DNA from: Paenibacillus oceani
Lineage (GTDB): Bacteria; Bacillota; Bacilli; Paenibacillales; NBRC-103111
Direction: 5' to 3'
DNA length: 64,000 nt
Assembly: GCF_014705615.1 (NCBI RefSeq)
Contig: NZ_JACXJA010000010.1
Coordinates: forward strand, 1-64,000
Shown here: positions 35,781-45,068 of the stretch, piece after piece
How the letters are laid out: every line of letters starts with the position of its first letter
How positions within the stretch are numbered: position 1 is the first letter of the stretch
Notes under the pieces: generated by a model
The model's database searches: none
What the model was told of the DNA's origin: nothing
The model's input: the letters and a program-made list of their open reading frames with translations, nothing else
Made by a program: the position numbers and the translations under genes

Positions 35781-36836
35781 CTACAGCTGGTACAACCGCT
35801 TTGCGTTGTCATAGTAAATTTTTTGCCGCGCCTCCGGGCGGAGCCGCTTCAATATTTCCGTCGGCACATCGTTGTCCCAGTGCGGATAATCGCTCGAGAA
35901 CATCAGGAAGTTTTCCGCGTCGATCATATCGAAGATGGCAAGCAGATCTTTCGGATCGTCCGGCTCCTCGATCGGCTGCGTCGAGAACAGACAGTGGTCG
36001 CGGATATATTCGCTCGGCATCCGTTTCAGCCACGGCACCGAGGAGCGAAGCCCTTTGTAGTTTTTGTCCAGACGCCACATCAGGTGCGGCAGCCAGGCGA
36101 TGCCGCCCTCCAGCATCACAAACTTCAGATTCGGAAATTTCTCGAAAACCCCTTCGCAGACGAGACTGATCAGGTGCGCCATATAGTTTTGGGACAGCGC
36201 CGTGTGCCACTCCAGATACCGCGTAGGATAACCGGACGGCGTAGGCGCATGCGTCCCGCCGGCTCCTTCCGTCCCCGGATGGATCGCTACGGGCAGCCCG
36301 TGGCGCTCGGCCGCCTCATAGATCGGATGGAACTGGCGCTGGCCGAGCGGAGCCCGCTGGCCGCTTCCCATAATGACGCCCACCATCCGCGGATGATCGG
36401 CCATCCGGTCGATTTCGCGGGCAGCGAGCAGCGGATCGTGCGCGGATACTAGAATCGAACCGCGAAACTCGGGATATTTCAGCCAGCGCTCGGCAAGAAA
36501 ATCGTTGTACGCGGAGGCGATCACCGCCCCGTGATCGGGATCGTGCATCGCGGATACGCCCATCAGATCCCCGGTGAGGATCGCAACTTCAATCTGATAT
36601 GGCACCAGCAGGTCCTGAATCAGAAATTCGGGGTCGGAAGCGGACGGGCCTCCGGAAGGCGGCCTGCAGTCCTGCCGGTTCACGCCGAGCGGATTATAGT
36701 AGCCGTGGCCGGGGAGACCCAGCCCCGAGCTCTCGACCCGGGACCTCCAAGGCTCCGGCAAATAGGGAAGAAGATCCCTCGGGCTCTTTAACGAGTTATG
36801 GACGTCGACGTCAATTACTTTTTGATTTGGATTCAT
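35781..36836 (-). CDS. Amidohydrolase (ACMSD/Amidohydro_2 family)
   Basis: A 351-residue TIM-barrel metalloenzyme. Key motifs: the D-x-H start VIDVDVHNS, VAIHPGTEG in the middle (third metal His), and FSSDYPHWD near the end (catalytic Asp). These fit the decarboxylase/hydrolase subfamily acting on aromatic acids or resorcylate-type substrates. ATG 36836 has AGGGTGA 7 bases upstream; a GTG at 36860 is possible. The Rieske gene follows directly, and an AraC regulator is divergent, so an aromatic or heterocyclic degradation step is plausible. Confidence 0.82.
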   Translation of the reverse strand: MNPNQKVIDVDVHNSLKSPRDLLPYLPEPWRSRVESSGLGLPGHGYYNPLGVNRQDCRPPSGGPSASDPEFLIQDLLVPYQIEVAILTGDLMGVSAMHDPDHGAVIASAYNDFLAERWLKYPEFRGSILVSAHDPLLAAREIDRMADHPRMVGVIMGSGQRAPLGQRQFHPIYEAAERHGLPVAIHPGTEGAGGTHAPTPSGYPTRYLEWHTALSQNYMAHLISLVCEGVFEKFPNLKFVMLEGGIAWLPHLMWRLDKNYKGLRSSVPWLKRMPSEYIRDHCLFSTQPIEEPDDPKDLLAIFDMIDAENFLMFSSDYPHWDNDVPTEILKRLRPEARQKIYYDNAKRLYQL

Positions 36837-37014
36837 TGTGGATTCACCCTGCCCTTTCACAGTCGGTTCGGCTTGTTTGGGAATGTGTCGTTCGTGTCGT
36901 TCGCCGCTTTCATATTTTTATTGTAAATCGCTTCATATTGAATTACGATTGGTGATCATAGCATTTTTTTAGTGATTCTTCGTTTTTGGAATGGCAAAGG
37001 AGGCAGCTTAGCGG

Positions 37015-37791
37015 ATGGAGATCTATAATATCGCTTTTCAGCAAGCCGTTAACGGCAATTGGGGGGTGCCGGAATCCACGGTGAAGCATCATGTGCTCTT
37101 CCTTATCGTTAGGGGCTCCGCGACGTACCGTTTCGGGGACGAGACGGTTCACATCCGCAAAGGCGAAGGGTTGTTTTTCCCGAAGGGCTCGTTGCGTTCA
37201 GCCGTATCGGACGGAGAAGAGCCGATTCAACTGTATTCAGCACACTTTAGGGATACTCTTCCCGAAGATCTCGCTCTGCTGCAAAACGGGATATTCCAGC
37301 TGATCCGTCCGCTCCATTACGACTATCTGAAGCAGCGGTTCTCGATGCTGAATGAATGCTGGATCGGTAAAATGCCGTACTACGAGCTGATCGCGCGCGG
37401 CATCCTGTCGGAGATACTCGGGATCGTTCAGCGCGAGCTGACCGGCGGCGCCCACTCGGCTTCCCGCCGCAACCTGGCGCATCGCATCCAGCAGCACATC
37501 GTCCAGCATTACAACAAGCCGCTTCGGATAAGCGAGCTGGCGGAAACGGTGAACCGGTCGCCGACCTACGTCTCCACCGTGTTCAAGGAAGTAACCGGAC
37601 GCACGCCGATCGAATACATGCACGAGGTACGCATCTCCGCCGCCCGCGAGCTGCTGCTTACCGACAACATGACGATCGGGGAAATCTCCGAATCGCTTGG
37701 CTATTGCGATCAGACGTACTTCAACTACATGTACAAAAAAATCGTCGGCCATCCGCCCTCCCATACATTGAAAATTCAGAATCCGCTGTAG
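37015..37791 (+). CDS. AraC family transcriptional regulator
   Basis: A 258-residue regulator. The N-terminal half is a cupin-type sensor (VRGSATYRFGDETVHIRKGE). The C-terminal 100 residues carry two helix-turn-helix units: ISELAETVNRSPTYVSTVFK and IGEISESLGYCDQTYFNYMY, with the family signature. AAAGGAGG lies 11 bases before the ATG. It is divergent from the amidohydrolase-Rieske operon and is the likely activator of it. Confidence 0.88.
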   Translation: MEIYNIAFQQAVNGNWGVPESTVKHHVLFLIVRGSATYRFGDETVHIRKGEGLFFPKGSLRSAVSDGEEPIQLYSAHFRDTLPEDLALLQNGIFQLIRPLHYDYLKQRFSMLNECWIGKMPYYELIARGILSEILGIVQRELTGGAHSASRRNLAHRIQQHIVQHYNKPLRISELAETVNRSPTYVSTVFKEVTGRTPIEYMHEVRISAARELLLTDNMTIGEISESLGYCDQTYFNYMYKKIVGHPPSHTLKIQNPL

Positions 37792-37871
37792 AGACGAGAC
37801 GCGCTGGGCTTGCCTCCGCCTCGGGCAGCGCCTCCCTGGTGTGCACAGAGAAGGCTGCGGGATTTATTGAA

Positions 37872-38034
37872 AAGGGGCTGTCCCGAGGGTCTCAAAACAG
37901 GGGGAGGGTCCCCCTTTCAAACGAAAGGACCTCAAATTCCACTGTAACGTGGGGACTGAGGTCCTTTTTCGCGAGAAAAATCGGTTCTAGGCGAGGCCCG
38001 AAAAATCGCAGTACGGCTTTGGAGACAGCCCCTT
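37872..38034. mobile_element. MITE-like element, copy 1
   Basis: A 163-bp non-coding element bounded by AAGGGGCTGTC and its inverted copy GACAGCCCCTT. The centre is a strong hairpin: AAAGGACCTCA (37924) pairs with TGAGGTCCTTT (37957), with an inner CCAC..GTGG stem. The ends resemble those of IS1182-like elements as I recall them. A diverged second copy lies at 42871-43021. Target duplications are not clear. Confidence 0.75.
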
Positions 38035-38220
38035 CTCTGACGTGCAAACCCATACGCCAGCGCGCGGGAGGGAACGGGAATTTCGGCTCAAACCGCACAT
38101 TGTTGAGGTTTTGCGGGAACAACCCGCCTTTTATTAAAGCCCGTCCCCCTCTTTCCTGCGAGCAGGCCGTATTCGACTTGGCTGACACGGATTGCGGACT
38201 GGCTTTAACACAAATAGGAG

Positions 38221-38405
38221 TCTTTGGCCCCCCTATTTTCGGCATATTCGGATGATGGATAAAAATAGAGGCGGTTTGCACCCCTTATTTCAACCAACTG
38301 GTCGCATCTGCACCCTTTTCGCCGATATTAGCAGCTTCAAACCGCTTTTATTCCGTGTCTCCAAGCGTGTTTTCGAGCAAAATAAGGGGTACAAACCGCT
38401 CTTAT
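38221..38405 (+). repeat. Dispersed intergenic repeat, copy 2
   Basis: 185 bp sharing with the other copies AGGCGGTTTGCACCCCTTAT, TTTCAACCAACTGG, CACCCTTTTCGCCGATATTA and CAAACCGCTCTTAT. AGGCGGTTTG near the start is the inverted partner of CAAACCGCT at the end. It is about 190 bases from a MITE-like element, as is copy 3. Confidence 0.85.
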
Positions 38406-38468
38406 CCGGCTCTCTTTCCCGCTTGAAGCAGGGCAAAGGCAAAGTGCCGGACGGTCCCCGATGAAGAC

Positions 38469-38725
38469 TTACCGCACCAGCCGACTCAGCAAGGAAGGGG
38501 GCCTCTGCTCTGCGATCGGCGGTGTGTCCAGCGCAAAAAAGTAGTCCATAAACAACGGATGAAGTACCGCAATACGCTGCGGCCGCTCCTGGCAGGCGAT
38601 TGGCACAATTGCATTTTACGATAGCTCCACCGTTCCGCCTTGTCAATCTGTAAAGCTGCCGCAGTTATCCGTTCAACAAAAAGAACCACTGCCTGCAGAT
38701 CGTTCCCCGCCTGCCGCAATGGCAC
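38469..38725 (-). pseudogene. Frameshifted remnant of an unidentified gene
   Basis: Two adjoining minus-strand frames look like protein: first NDLQAVVLFVERITAAAL near 38690, then, after a frame change near 38600, ERPQRIAVLHPLFMDYFFAL and a clean ending SLLSRLVR before TAA at 38469. No start codon context remains. I do not recognise the family. Confidence 0.35.
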
Positions 38726-38805
38726 CTTTCATTTTCTTTGAACCACACCGCCGCTATTCATTGACACATGCAGCTTTCCGTTCGTTCTCTCATGCCTCCA
38801 TCCGG

Positions 38806-39135
38806 TTAACCGGCCATCGCCTTGCATGCCAATGCGCAGGAGTAGCACGCTTCGGCGCAGCGCTGACAAGGGTCGTGATCATGCTTTCTGCATTCTTGAG
38901 CGCAAGCTTCGCATACCTCTGCACAAATCATACAGATTTGCTTCGCATACGAGCTGTTCAACGACATCGCCTGGGCGGCGAAGGCGCAAATCTCCGCGCA
39001 TTCCCGGCTGAGGCGTATGCTTGCCTTCAACATGCCGGCATGGTATTCCTCCAGGCAAGCCTGGTAACAATGATTGCAGGCCATCACAGCTTGCAGGCAT
39101 TCTTCCATACAACTCTGTATTTGTTCGGTTGACAT
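38806..39135 (-). CDS. Four-helix bundle copper-binding protein (Csp/DUF326-like)
   Basis: A 109-residue protein with 16 Cys, spaced as CMEEC, CNHCYQAC, CAEICAF, CMICAEVCEACAQEC and CQRCAEACYSCALAC. Helical repeats lined with Cys are the hallmark of the Csp copper-storage family, whose bundles hold many Cu(I) ions. No signal peptide, so it is of the cytosolic type. GGGAGG lies 7 bases before ATG 39135. It stands alone, with no visible copper regulator or exporter next to it. Confidence 0.88.
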   Translation of the reverse strand: MSTEQIQSCMEECLQAVMACNHCYQACLEEYHAGMLKASIRLSRECAEICAFAAQAMSLNSSYAKQICMICAEVCEACAQECRKHDHDPCQRCAEACYSCALACKAMAG

Positions 39136-39217
39136 TAGCGGAACCTCCCATCGGCCGTATACTGTTTCTTACCCCGGCGAGTCTGGTTGAAACCACCATG
39201 CGCTCCGCAATTTTCGA

Positions 39218-39637
39218 CTAAACCGCCGCCTCCAGCCATTTCCTTATCACTTCGGTCAGCTTGTCCCGGCCTGCTTCGACATCGCTCCTGCCGGCAAACT
39301 TGACGATGGCCCGATCATTCGCCGCCCAATCGAGCAACCCGGTATCGTCCTCGATCAACCGTTTATTCTCCGCATGCCGCTTCGCCTTCGCCCCGCAATG
39401 AAACACCAGTCTGAACATTTCTTTTCCATGAAGCTGAAACGTGATTCGGTCTTCGCCGTTCATACAAAAGCTAGGAGCATTCCACTTGATATGCTCCGTC
39501 AGCCGGTCGTCCGCCCCCAGAATGATCGTCCGGACGTCTTCGATCTCCGGCTTCAGCGGATGTTCGAGCTCATTCAGGAAGAGCAGGACCTGCTCGCTGC
39601 CGGTTAATTTGGCCGTTTTCTTCAGATTCGCTGCCAT
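39218..39637 (-). CDS. DUF1801 domain protein
   Basis: A 139-residue soluble protein of the YdhG/DUF1801 type: LFLNELEHPLKPEIEDVRTI, then HIKWNAPSFCMNGEDRITF, with the conserved W-N-A-P-S block, and a basic end. Members are small, with a fold related to iron-chaperone-like proteins, but with no proven reaction. AAGGAG lies 11 bases before ATG 39637. A single-gene unit. Confidence 0.85.
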   Translation of the reverse strand: MAANLKKTAKLTGSEQVLLFLNELEHPLKPEIEDVRTIILGADDRLTEHIKWNAPSFCMNGEDRITFQLHGKEMFRLVFHCGAKAKRHAENKRLIEDDTGLLDWAANDRAIVKFAGRSDVEAGRDKLTEVIRKWLEAAV

Positions 39638-39868
39638 ATACGCGTACGCTCCTTACCGATCTGCCGCCGGGCCCGGGACGTCTTGTTCCCCCCGATTTCG
39701 GCCGGCGATCCTGCCAGCCGCGATCGTATGCGGCTTGTCGCTCGTTATGAGAAAGGGCGGCAGTCATCGTTTATTGGTATACCGTCGTCAGTTCCATTTT
39801 AAGCCAAACTGCTCTTTTCGTATATGCCTAGTTACGTATATATAAGATCCCGGCTGGCGGCCGGCGTA

Positions 39869-40330
39869 TCACAGCCTGTATTGCCCGGTCGCATCAATAA
39901 AGGGGCGGATGCCTGTCCAATCGTCCTTCCAGAAGTCGAAACGGATGTAAGCTTCATTTCCGTTGTGAAAACCGGTTCGGTCGAAAGGAATATTCGTCAG
40001 GCGGTCGATTTCCGTCTGCAGCGCTGCCCCGCCTTCGCCGTCTCTGCGCACAATCAGACCTCGGACCCGGTCGTCCGCGAGCAGCGTCAGGAAGTTGCGG
40101 TGTTGTTTGCCAGCGAGCTTGTACTCGATACAGTCTCCGCGCTTCGGAACGGATACGAGGATGTTGGGCTTCCATGCCTCGTGGTTCAGTGCTCCAGCAC
40201 GTTCAGGAACGCTTTCGTCACGTTATTCTCCAGCTGAAGAACCGGAGATTCGCCTGACCGGCCGCTCGTCTGGCCGCGAAAACCCGATAAATCATCCGTT
40301 TGCGGCCAAACGCGCACGAAAAATGCGCCT
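39869..40330 (-). pseudogene. Disrupted gene of unknown family
   Basis: Two minus-strand frames read as protein. The front has IFVRVWPQTDDLSGFRGQ and VLQLENNVTKAFLNVLEH, then a TGA at about 40190. In another frame the rest reads KPNILVSVPKRGDCIEYKLA, DRVRGLIVRRDGEG, and a proper ending FIDATGQYRL with the stop at 39869. An internal deletion or frameshift is likely. The front has no start codon and runs into the terminator of the next gene. Confidence 0.5.
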
Positions 40331-40350
40331 CCTCAGACGGGAAGGCGCAT
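40318..40350 (-). terminator. Terminator of the third solute-binding protein
   Basis: Minus strand: ATGCGCCT pairs with AGGCGCAT around an 11-base loop, followed by TTTTT. Confidence 0.8.
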
Positions 40351-40534
40351 CGTTTGCCATTGCGATAAAGGGGGTACCGGGATGTGACCCGGACCCGGAA
40401 TCGAGCTAGCCCCGCGGGAAGGGGAGTGCGCTAAGGCGCAAGCCGATTCCGCTAGCCGGCTGCGATAGCAGGAAGGCACAAGCCGATTGTGAATGCTAAA
40501 CCGCTTACCCTTCCTGCTGCTGGTGCTGGTGTTG

Positions 40535-41842
40535 CTACTGCTTCCCTTTCTCGGCTTCGACCAATTTGTTCACCGCTTCCTCCGTCTGCTTCAGCGCTGT
40601 ATTGACGTCCATCCCGCCGTTCAGATATTGTCTGAATACCGTGACGGCCGCGCTTTCCGCTTTGCTGCGATAGATCGAGGCGACCGGGTACGGGACCGGC
40701 TTGCTTTTGAAGATCGAAGGCAGGTCTTTGTTTTTCAGAGCCGGGTTCTCGCTGCCGAGCGCATCCTTCACCTTCTCGCTCCGGAGCGGAGACAGTCTGC
40801 CTTTCTGGGACAAGGCGAGCTGCACCTCTTCTGAAGACATCAGATCGATGACCTTGGCGACGTCATCCTTGTACTTGCTCGGTTTGGTGCCGACCGCAAC
40901 ATACACGCTTGCATTGCCGTAAGTGTTCGGCTGCTCGGGATAGCTCGGGTATTGGGCGACGTCCCAGTTCAGTCCTTCCTTCTCCGCACTCGCCAGCTGG
41001 TTCAATATATTCAGATCGAGCAGGATCGCGAGCGTTTTGCTTTTCATAAACTGATCCTTAGGCGATTCCGCTATATAGCCGTTGCCCGGGATGTCGTAGA
41101 TCGACTTCGCCAGCTCGAATACTCTTCTCCATTTGTCGGTATTGATAATCGCTTTGTCCGTCTTCGGATCGATGACCGCAATCGATAAAGGCTGCGACAT
41201 CCAGATGATCGTAGATCCGGGATCGAGGCCGCGGTATTGGGTTCCACCTTCTTTACGCGTCAATTTCCGGGCCGTATCGAGCAGTTGATTCCAGTTCATC
41301 CCGTTCGTCGGGTACGCGACCCCGAATTTATCGAAAATGTCTTTGTTATAATACATGGCGTGGTAGTTGACGTTGACGGGCAAGCCGTACAGCTCGCCTT
41401 TGTCCGAAGCGTTTTTGACATCGTTTATATACGTGGCTTCGAACCGGCCCAGATCGCCTCCGTTCGTTTGGAACTGAGGCGTCATATCGTATACGAGCTC
41501 TTTGTCCCGGTACGAAGCCAGATTGCCGTTGAAGGTGATGATAATATCGGGGGGAGTGCCGGCCGCCAGCAGCGCATCGATCGTCGTCCCCTGGCTCTCG
41601 GGGTTGTAGTTGATCGTGATGTGCGGATACTTCTTCTTCAAGTGCTCGTTTACGATCGCCTGGAATTCCTGGTCGACGACGGCTCCCGTTCCTTGAACCG
41701 CCAGCTGCAGCGTGATCGGATCTTTGTTGACCTCCGGTTTAACCTGCTGTCCCTTCTCGCCGCCTTCCTTGCCCCCGCATCCGGCCGCCACCGTCAATAC
41801 GGCGATAGCCAATACACTTGCCGAAACCACTCTCTTTTTCAT
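40535..41842 (-). CDS. Extracellular solute-binding lipoprotein (family 1)
   Basis: A 435-residue lipoprotein with a classical signal (VLAIAVLTVAAGC; lipobox AAGC) and a Gly/Lys/Glu-rich linker. The binding fold has LLAAGTPPDIIITFNGN, LYGLPVNVNYHAMYYNKDIF and a lysine-rich end. It is more distant from the two other binding proteins of this window than they are from each other. GGGAGGGG lies 5 bases before ATG 41842. No transporter genes are nearby. A perfect cre site in its promoter shows likely repression by preferred sugars. Confidence 0.88.
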   Translation of the reverse strand: MKKRVVSASVLAIAVLTVAAGCGGKEGGEKGQQVKPEVNKDPITLQLAVQGTGAVVDQEFQAIVNEHLKKKYPHITINYNPESQGTTIDALLAAGTPPDIIITFNGNLASYRDKELVYDMTPQFQTNGGDLGRFEATYINDVKNASDKGELYGLPVNVNYHAMYYNKDIFDKFGVAYPTNGMNWNQLLDTARKLTRKEGGTQYRGLDPGSTIIWMSQPLSIAVIDPKTDKAIINTDKWRRVFELAKSIYDIPGNGYIAESPKDQFMKSKTLAILLDLNILNQLASAEKEGLNWDVAQYPSYPEQPNTYGNASVYVAVGTKPSKYKDDVAKVIDLMSSEEVQLALSQKGRLSPLRSEKVKDALGSENPALKNKDLPSIFKSKPVPYPVASIYRSKAESAAVTVFRQYLNGGMDVNTALKQTEEAVNKLVEAEKGKQ

Positions 41843-41905
41843 TCGAGCCCCTCCCTGATCATGGTAAGTGCCACGCGTGTGTTTCTAATTTCATAGTAAA
41901 GAATT

Positions 41906-41922
41906 TTGTAAGCGCTTTACAT
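41906..41922 (-). promoter_or_regulatory. CcpA catabolite-response element (cre)
   Basis: TTGTAAGCGCTTTACAT is a perfect palindrome that fits the cre consensus WTGNAANCGNWNNCW. It lies 64 bases before the binding-protein start, so it probably overlaps the promoter. Confidence 0.8.
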
Positions 41923-42555
41923 GCACATAATGATCAAACAGCTTATACTTTATTTCAAGCAGGGCGGCAAAGGGGCAGCGGCTCCCGGCGGGGCGGGCTT
42001 TGGGCCTGTGGGGGGGGAGCGAATTCCCTCCTCACCTCGCGCGACTACCGGTGCGCGGTGCCCAGTCACTCAAGGGCTGACCACCCCTTGCTTGCTCGCA
42101 GGCGTAGGGCCACGGGCAGGGGGATGGTGCAAAGCGTTTTGGCTCATTCTGCTAAATATTTCTGCTTCCCTGCGGGGAATCATGTAAACTTCGACTATTT
42201 TCAGAAAGAATCCTGCATCTGTGCAGGAATTTGCTCCAGTCCGAACAGAAAGGTTCAACTTTGCTGAAAATTTAGTCTCTCCGGCGCTTTTTTGAGATCA
42301 GCTTCTCAACGACAAAACGAAGCTTTTTTTACAAGGAAAAACTCTGCGTAAGCGGAGGTTTCTCTGAAAAAATATTTTACTTATCAAGTTAACGCTTTGG
42401 CAATGTCAAAACATTCCTTAAAGTTGAAATAAGCTTCCGACCGGAACCCTTCTCCACCGTGCACGCCCCCACTAAGCGGGAGCCTACCTTGAAAGCAGAA
42501 AATGCGCATTCTTGCTGAAACGAAATGCGTGCGGGACCTGTAACAAATTAAAAGC

Positions 42556-42736
42556 TTTGTCACCCTTTATTTGGGTCATTTGGATACGATAGGTACGAAT
42601 AAAGGCGGTTTTCACCCCTTATTTCAACCAATCGGTCGGGTACGCACTCTTTTCGCGGATATTAGGATACCCAAACCGCTCTTATTTCCCCATCCGAGCG
42701 GGTTTCGGTCAAAATAGCGGGTACAAACCGCTCTTA
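42556..42736 (+). repeat. Dispersed intergenic repeat, copy 3
   Basis: 181 bp with the shared blocks CACCCTTTATTTGGGTCATT, AATAAAGGCGGTTTTCACCC, TTTCAACCAATCGGTCGG, CTTTTCGCGGATATTAG and two CAAACCGCTCTTA blocks. Same order and spacing as copy 2. Confidence 0.85.
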
Positions 42737-42870
42737 ATCGAGCCGACTCCTTCCCGGCTACATGCAGAGCAGAATGCCGCTTTTCTCGAAATAACGCTTC
42801 GGGATCGGACCTCTTATCCCATTCGCACACGTTAGTATCCTCATAAACCAAAACCGAAGGAGCCGCCCCT

Positions 42871-43021
42871 AAGGGGTCGTATCCCAGGGAAGCGCCCCGA
42901 TTTTCCAACGAAAGGACCTCAACTTCCACGGTAACGTGGAGGCTGAGGTCCTTATTCTTGAGGAACACCGGTTGGAAGCGGGGCGCGAAAAATCGCAACA
43001 TAACTTGGGAGACCGTCACCC
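42871..43021. mobile_element. MITE-like element, copy 2
   Basis: About 151 bp aligned with the element at 37872. It keeps the central hairpin (AAAGGACCTCA with TGAGGTCCTTA, inner CCACGGTAACGTGG) and GAAAAATCGCA, but both ends have drifted (AAGGGGTCGT and GACCGTCACC). Confidence 0.7.
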
Positions 43022-43133
43022 AATCCCCATTTGCATCAGCACTAGCACCAGCATTAGCGTCAGCACCAGCACCAGCACCAGAAACTAGCACCAGCACCCT
43101 CATCATCATCTCTGAGTCAGACAGCCAAGGCGA

Positions 43134-45068
43134 TTATTGGCTTCGCGAGAGCTTCAGCAGCTCGTACAGCGCCGTAACGAACTCGCCGCAGGTGACAAAC
43201 TCCGGACCGCCCTCCTCAAGAGGACTGCGGTACTCGACTCCGAGCGAGCGGCGGGCGGCTGCGATCCACCGTACCGCCATCGGCCGCGACAGGTTCGGCT
43301 TCGCCGCCCAGTACGTCCGGTACGGCTCTTCCTCCGCCAGCTTGCGCGGCCCGATATCCGTGCCGGCCGGTGCGATCCGGTCCGTCGCGGGAAGCGCCGG
43401 CAAGCGAGCGCCGCCGGGCAGCGCTCTGGCCAGGTTCAGCCACATGGAGGCGTCGGCCAAGGTGCAGCTCTCGTCCGGGCGCGCTTCGTAGCTGGTGAAA
43501 AACGACTTTGTCCCGAAATATTGCAGCGCCGCGTGCGCCGGGTGATTCGCCTTCACATCACGGAAATAGGTGATCAACTGGTTCGCTTCGATCAATTCGT
43601 CCTGCAGCTTGTCGATGCAGATCTGCTGAACGCAGTTCCCGAGCGTCTGGCTCATCGAAGCGGCGGCTCCGGCGGCAAAGCCGAGCTGCAGCCAGAACGG
43701 CTCCATCCGGATCGTTCCGAAGCCCATATGCGTAGCCGATACCGCGACCGGAACGAGCAGATTCGTTACCTGCTCCGGCACCATTACGCCGAACGGAATC
43801 TGATACACTTCGGTCAGCTTGCCGAAGCCGAGGAACCCTTCCAGCGCCCGATTTTGCCCGATCGGCTCCCGCTTGCGGGTCGCATGGGAATCGATCGCAT
43901 AGTCGCCGGTCGCTATACTGTCGTAATGCACGGGCGACCGGTTCAACCCCGGTGCGAGTCTGGCATCGTTTTCCGTAAACACGTACCGTCCGACGATCCT
44001 CCTTGCTTCCCGCACATAGATTTGCGGTGGGAAATGGCCGGTCTCCGGGAATTCGTCCGCCGCATACCCCCATTTCCGCGCCTCCGCCCGGAACGTCTCC
44101 GGCAACTCTCCGTCCTCCTGAAGAAACCAGAGCAGCCCCTGGATGTATTCCCGATGGCGAGTCGCGATCCGCTCCCGCTCCGAACGGTTTCCTTCCGGGT
44201 AGCCGTAATTTTCGCCCGGCAGATCCGTCGAGCACGAACAGTTATGGTGATTGTTCGTATCCGTTTTGCCGTTGGGGATAGGCGACAGCTTGATTACATC
44301 GCCGAATGTTTTCAGCCGGCCCGCCGCAATATCGCCGAGCAAGCTGGTATATTCGTTGCGGTCGTAATGAGCCGGTTTGGTAAACGGTACCCGGTTATCC
44401 GGATTGTTCGTCATACAGAGCCGGAAATTGTACGCTTGCAGCAACTCGTCGCCTTCCCCCGTACTGCCGGGAAGAATCTCCTTCGTGTTGTATTCGCAAT
44501 ACAGCTTGCCGGCCAGCTCCTCGTTCCATTCGTCACGGGATTCGCGTCCGATCCGGTACGGCACACCGGCCATGGCCGCCAGATCCCCCTCATACGTGGC
44601 GTCGATAAACTGATGCGCATGGTACGCCGTTTTCTCGCCCGACCGCACATCCTCGGCCTCCATCCCTGCAATCCGTCCGCCTTCCATCCGAACGGAGAGA
44701 AGCTGCCGTTCAACTAGTACGGTAATCCCGGGCTCATTTCCAAGCAGCGTATGCATCACTTTACGCGCTACGGAAGGCTCGAATCTCAAGCCTTCGCAGC
44801 AATCCTTCACCTGCTGCGACTGCTCGCCGTATACGGATACGTAGTGCGCATGCACAAGCGTCAGAAATTCGCCGAACACCGATCCGGACGTATCCACCGA
44901 ACGGATGTCGGTCTCTCCCAGACCGCTCGTCATCAAACCGCCGACGAAAGCGGAAGGTTCGATCAGAAGCACGCGTTTCCCGCGCCGCGCCGATGCGATG
45001 GCCGCACCGATGCCGGCAGGTGTTCCTCCATATACGATCGTATCCGCCTGAGTGTGTAAAGGTTGCAC
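43134..45068 (-). CDS. FAD-dependent oxidoreductase (FAD_oxidored family)
   Basis: A 644-residue flavoprotein. The FAD-binding Rossmann motif is at the N-terminus (YGGTPAGIGAAIASARRGKR, residues 13-32), then SAFVGGLMTSGLG, and QFIDATYEGDLAAMAGVPYR, all typical of the FAD_oxidored family. Two later blocks (YVREARRIVGRYVF and VPVAVSATHMGFGTIRMEP) fit the same family. Starts at GTG 45068 with GGAGAG 7 bases upstream. Members often sit in sugar loci; the substrate is unknown. The next gene on this strand upstream is the MDR dehydrogenase. Confidence 0.85.
   Translation of the reverse strand: MQPLHTQADTIVYGGTPAGIGAAIASARRGKRVLLIEPSAFVGGLMTSGLGETDIRSVDTSGSVFGEFLTLVHAHYVSVYGEQSQQVKDCCEGLRFEPSVARKVMHTLLGNEPGITVLVERQLLSVRMEGGRIAGMEAEDVRSGEKTAYHAHQFIDATYEGDLAAMAGVPYRIGRESRDEWNEELAGKLYCEYNTKEILPGSTGEGDELLQAYNFRLCMTNNPDNRVPFTKPAHYDRNEYTSLLGDIAAGRLKTFGDVIKLSPIPNGKTDTNNHHNCSCSTDLPGENYGYPEGNRSERERIATRHREYIQGLLWFLQEDGELPETFRAEARKWGYAADEFPETGHFPPQIYVREARRIVGRYVFTENDARLAPGLNRSPVHYDSIATGDYAIDSHATRKREPIGQNRALEGFLGFGKLTEVYQIPFGVMVPEQVTNLLVPVAVSATHMGFGTIRMEPFWLQLGFAAGAAASMSQTLGNCVQQICIDKLQDELIEANQLITYFRDVKANHPAHAALQYFGTKSFFTSYEARPDESCTLADASMWLNLARALPGGARLPALPATDRIAPAGTDIGPRKLAEEEPYRTYWAAKPNLSRPMAVRWIAAARRSLGVEYRSPLEEGGPEFVTCGEFVTALYELLKLSRSQ

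Larger units (their letters stand above)
41943..43133. other. 1.2-kb gene-free interval
   Basis: Holds the cre site at its left edge, dispersed repeat copy 3, MITE copy 2 and a short CACCAG/CATTAGCGTCAGCAC simple repeat near 43030-43095. No supported gene between these. Confidence 0.6.

Noticed and set aside
39570-39767. 65-codon minus-strand frame overlapping the DUF1801 gene start
   Set aside because: No ribosome site and low-complexity Arg/Gly content; it crosses into the start of a well-supported gene.
43137-44717. 526-codon plus-strand frame opposite the FAD oxidoreductase
   Set aside because: Arg- and Pro-rich composition typical of antisense of a GC-rich gene; the minus strand carries a complete FAD-binding protein.
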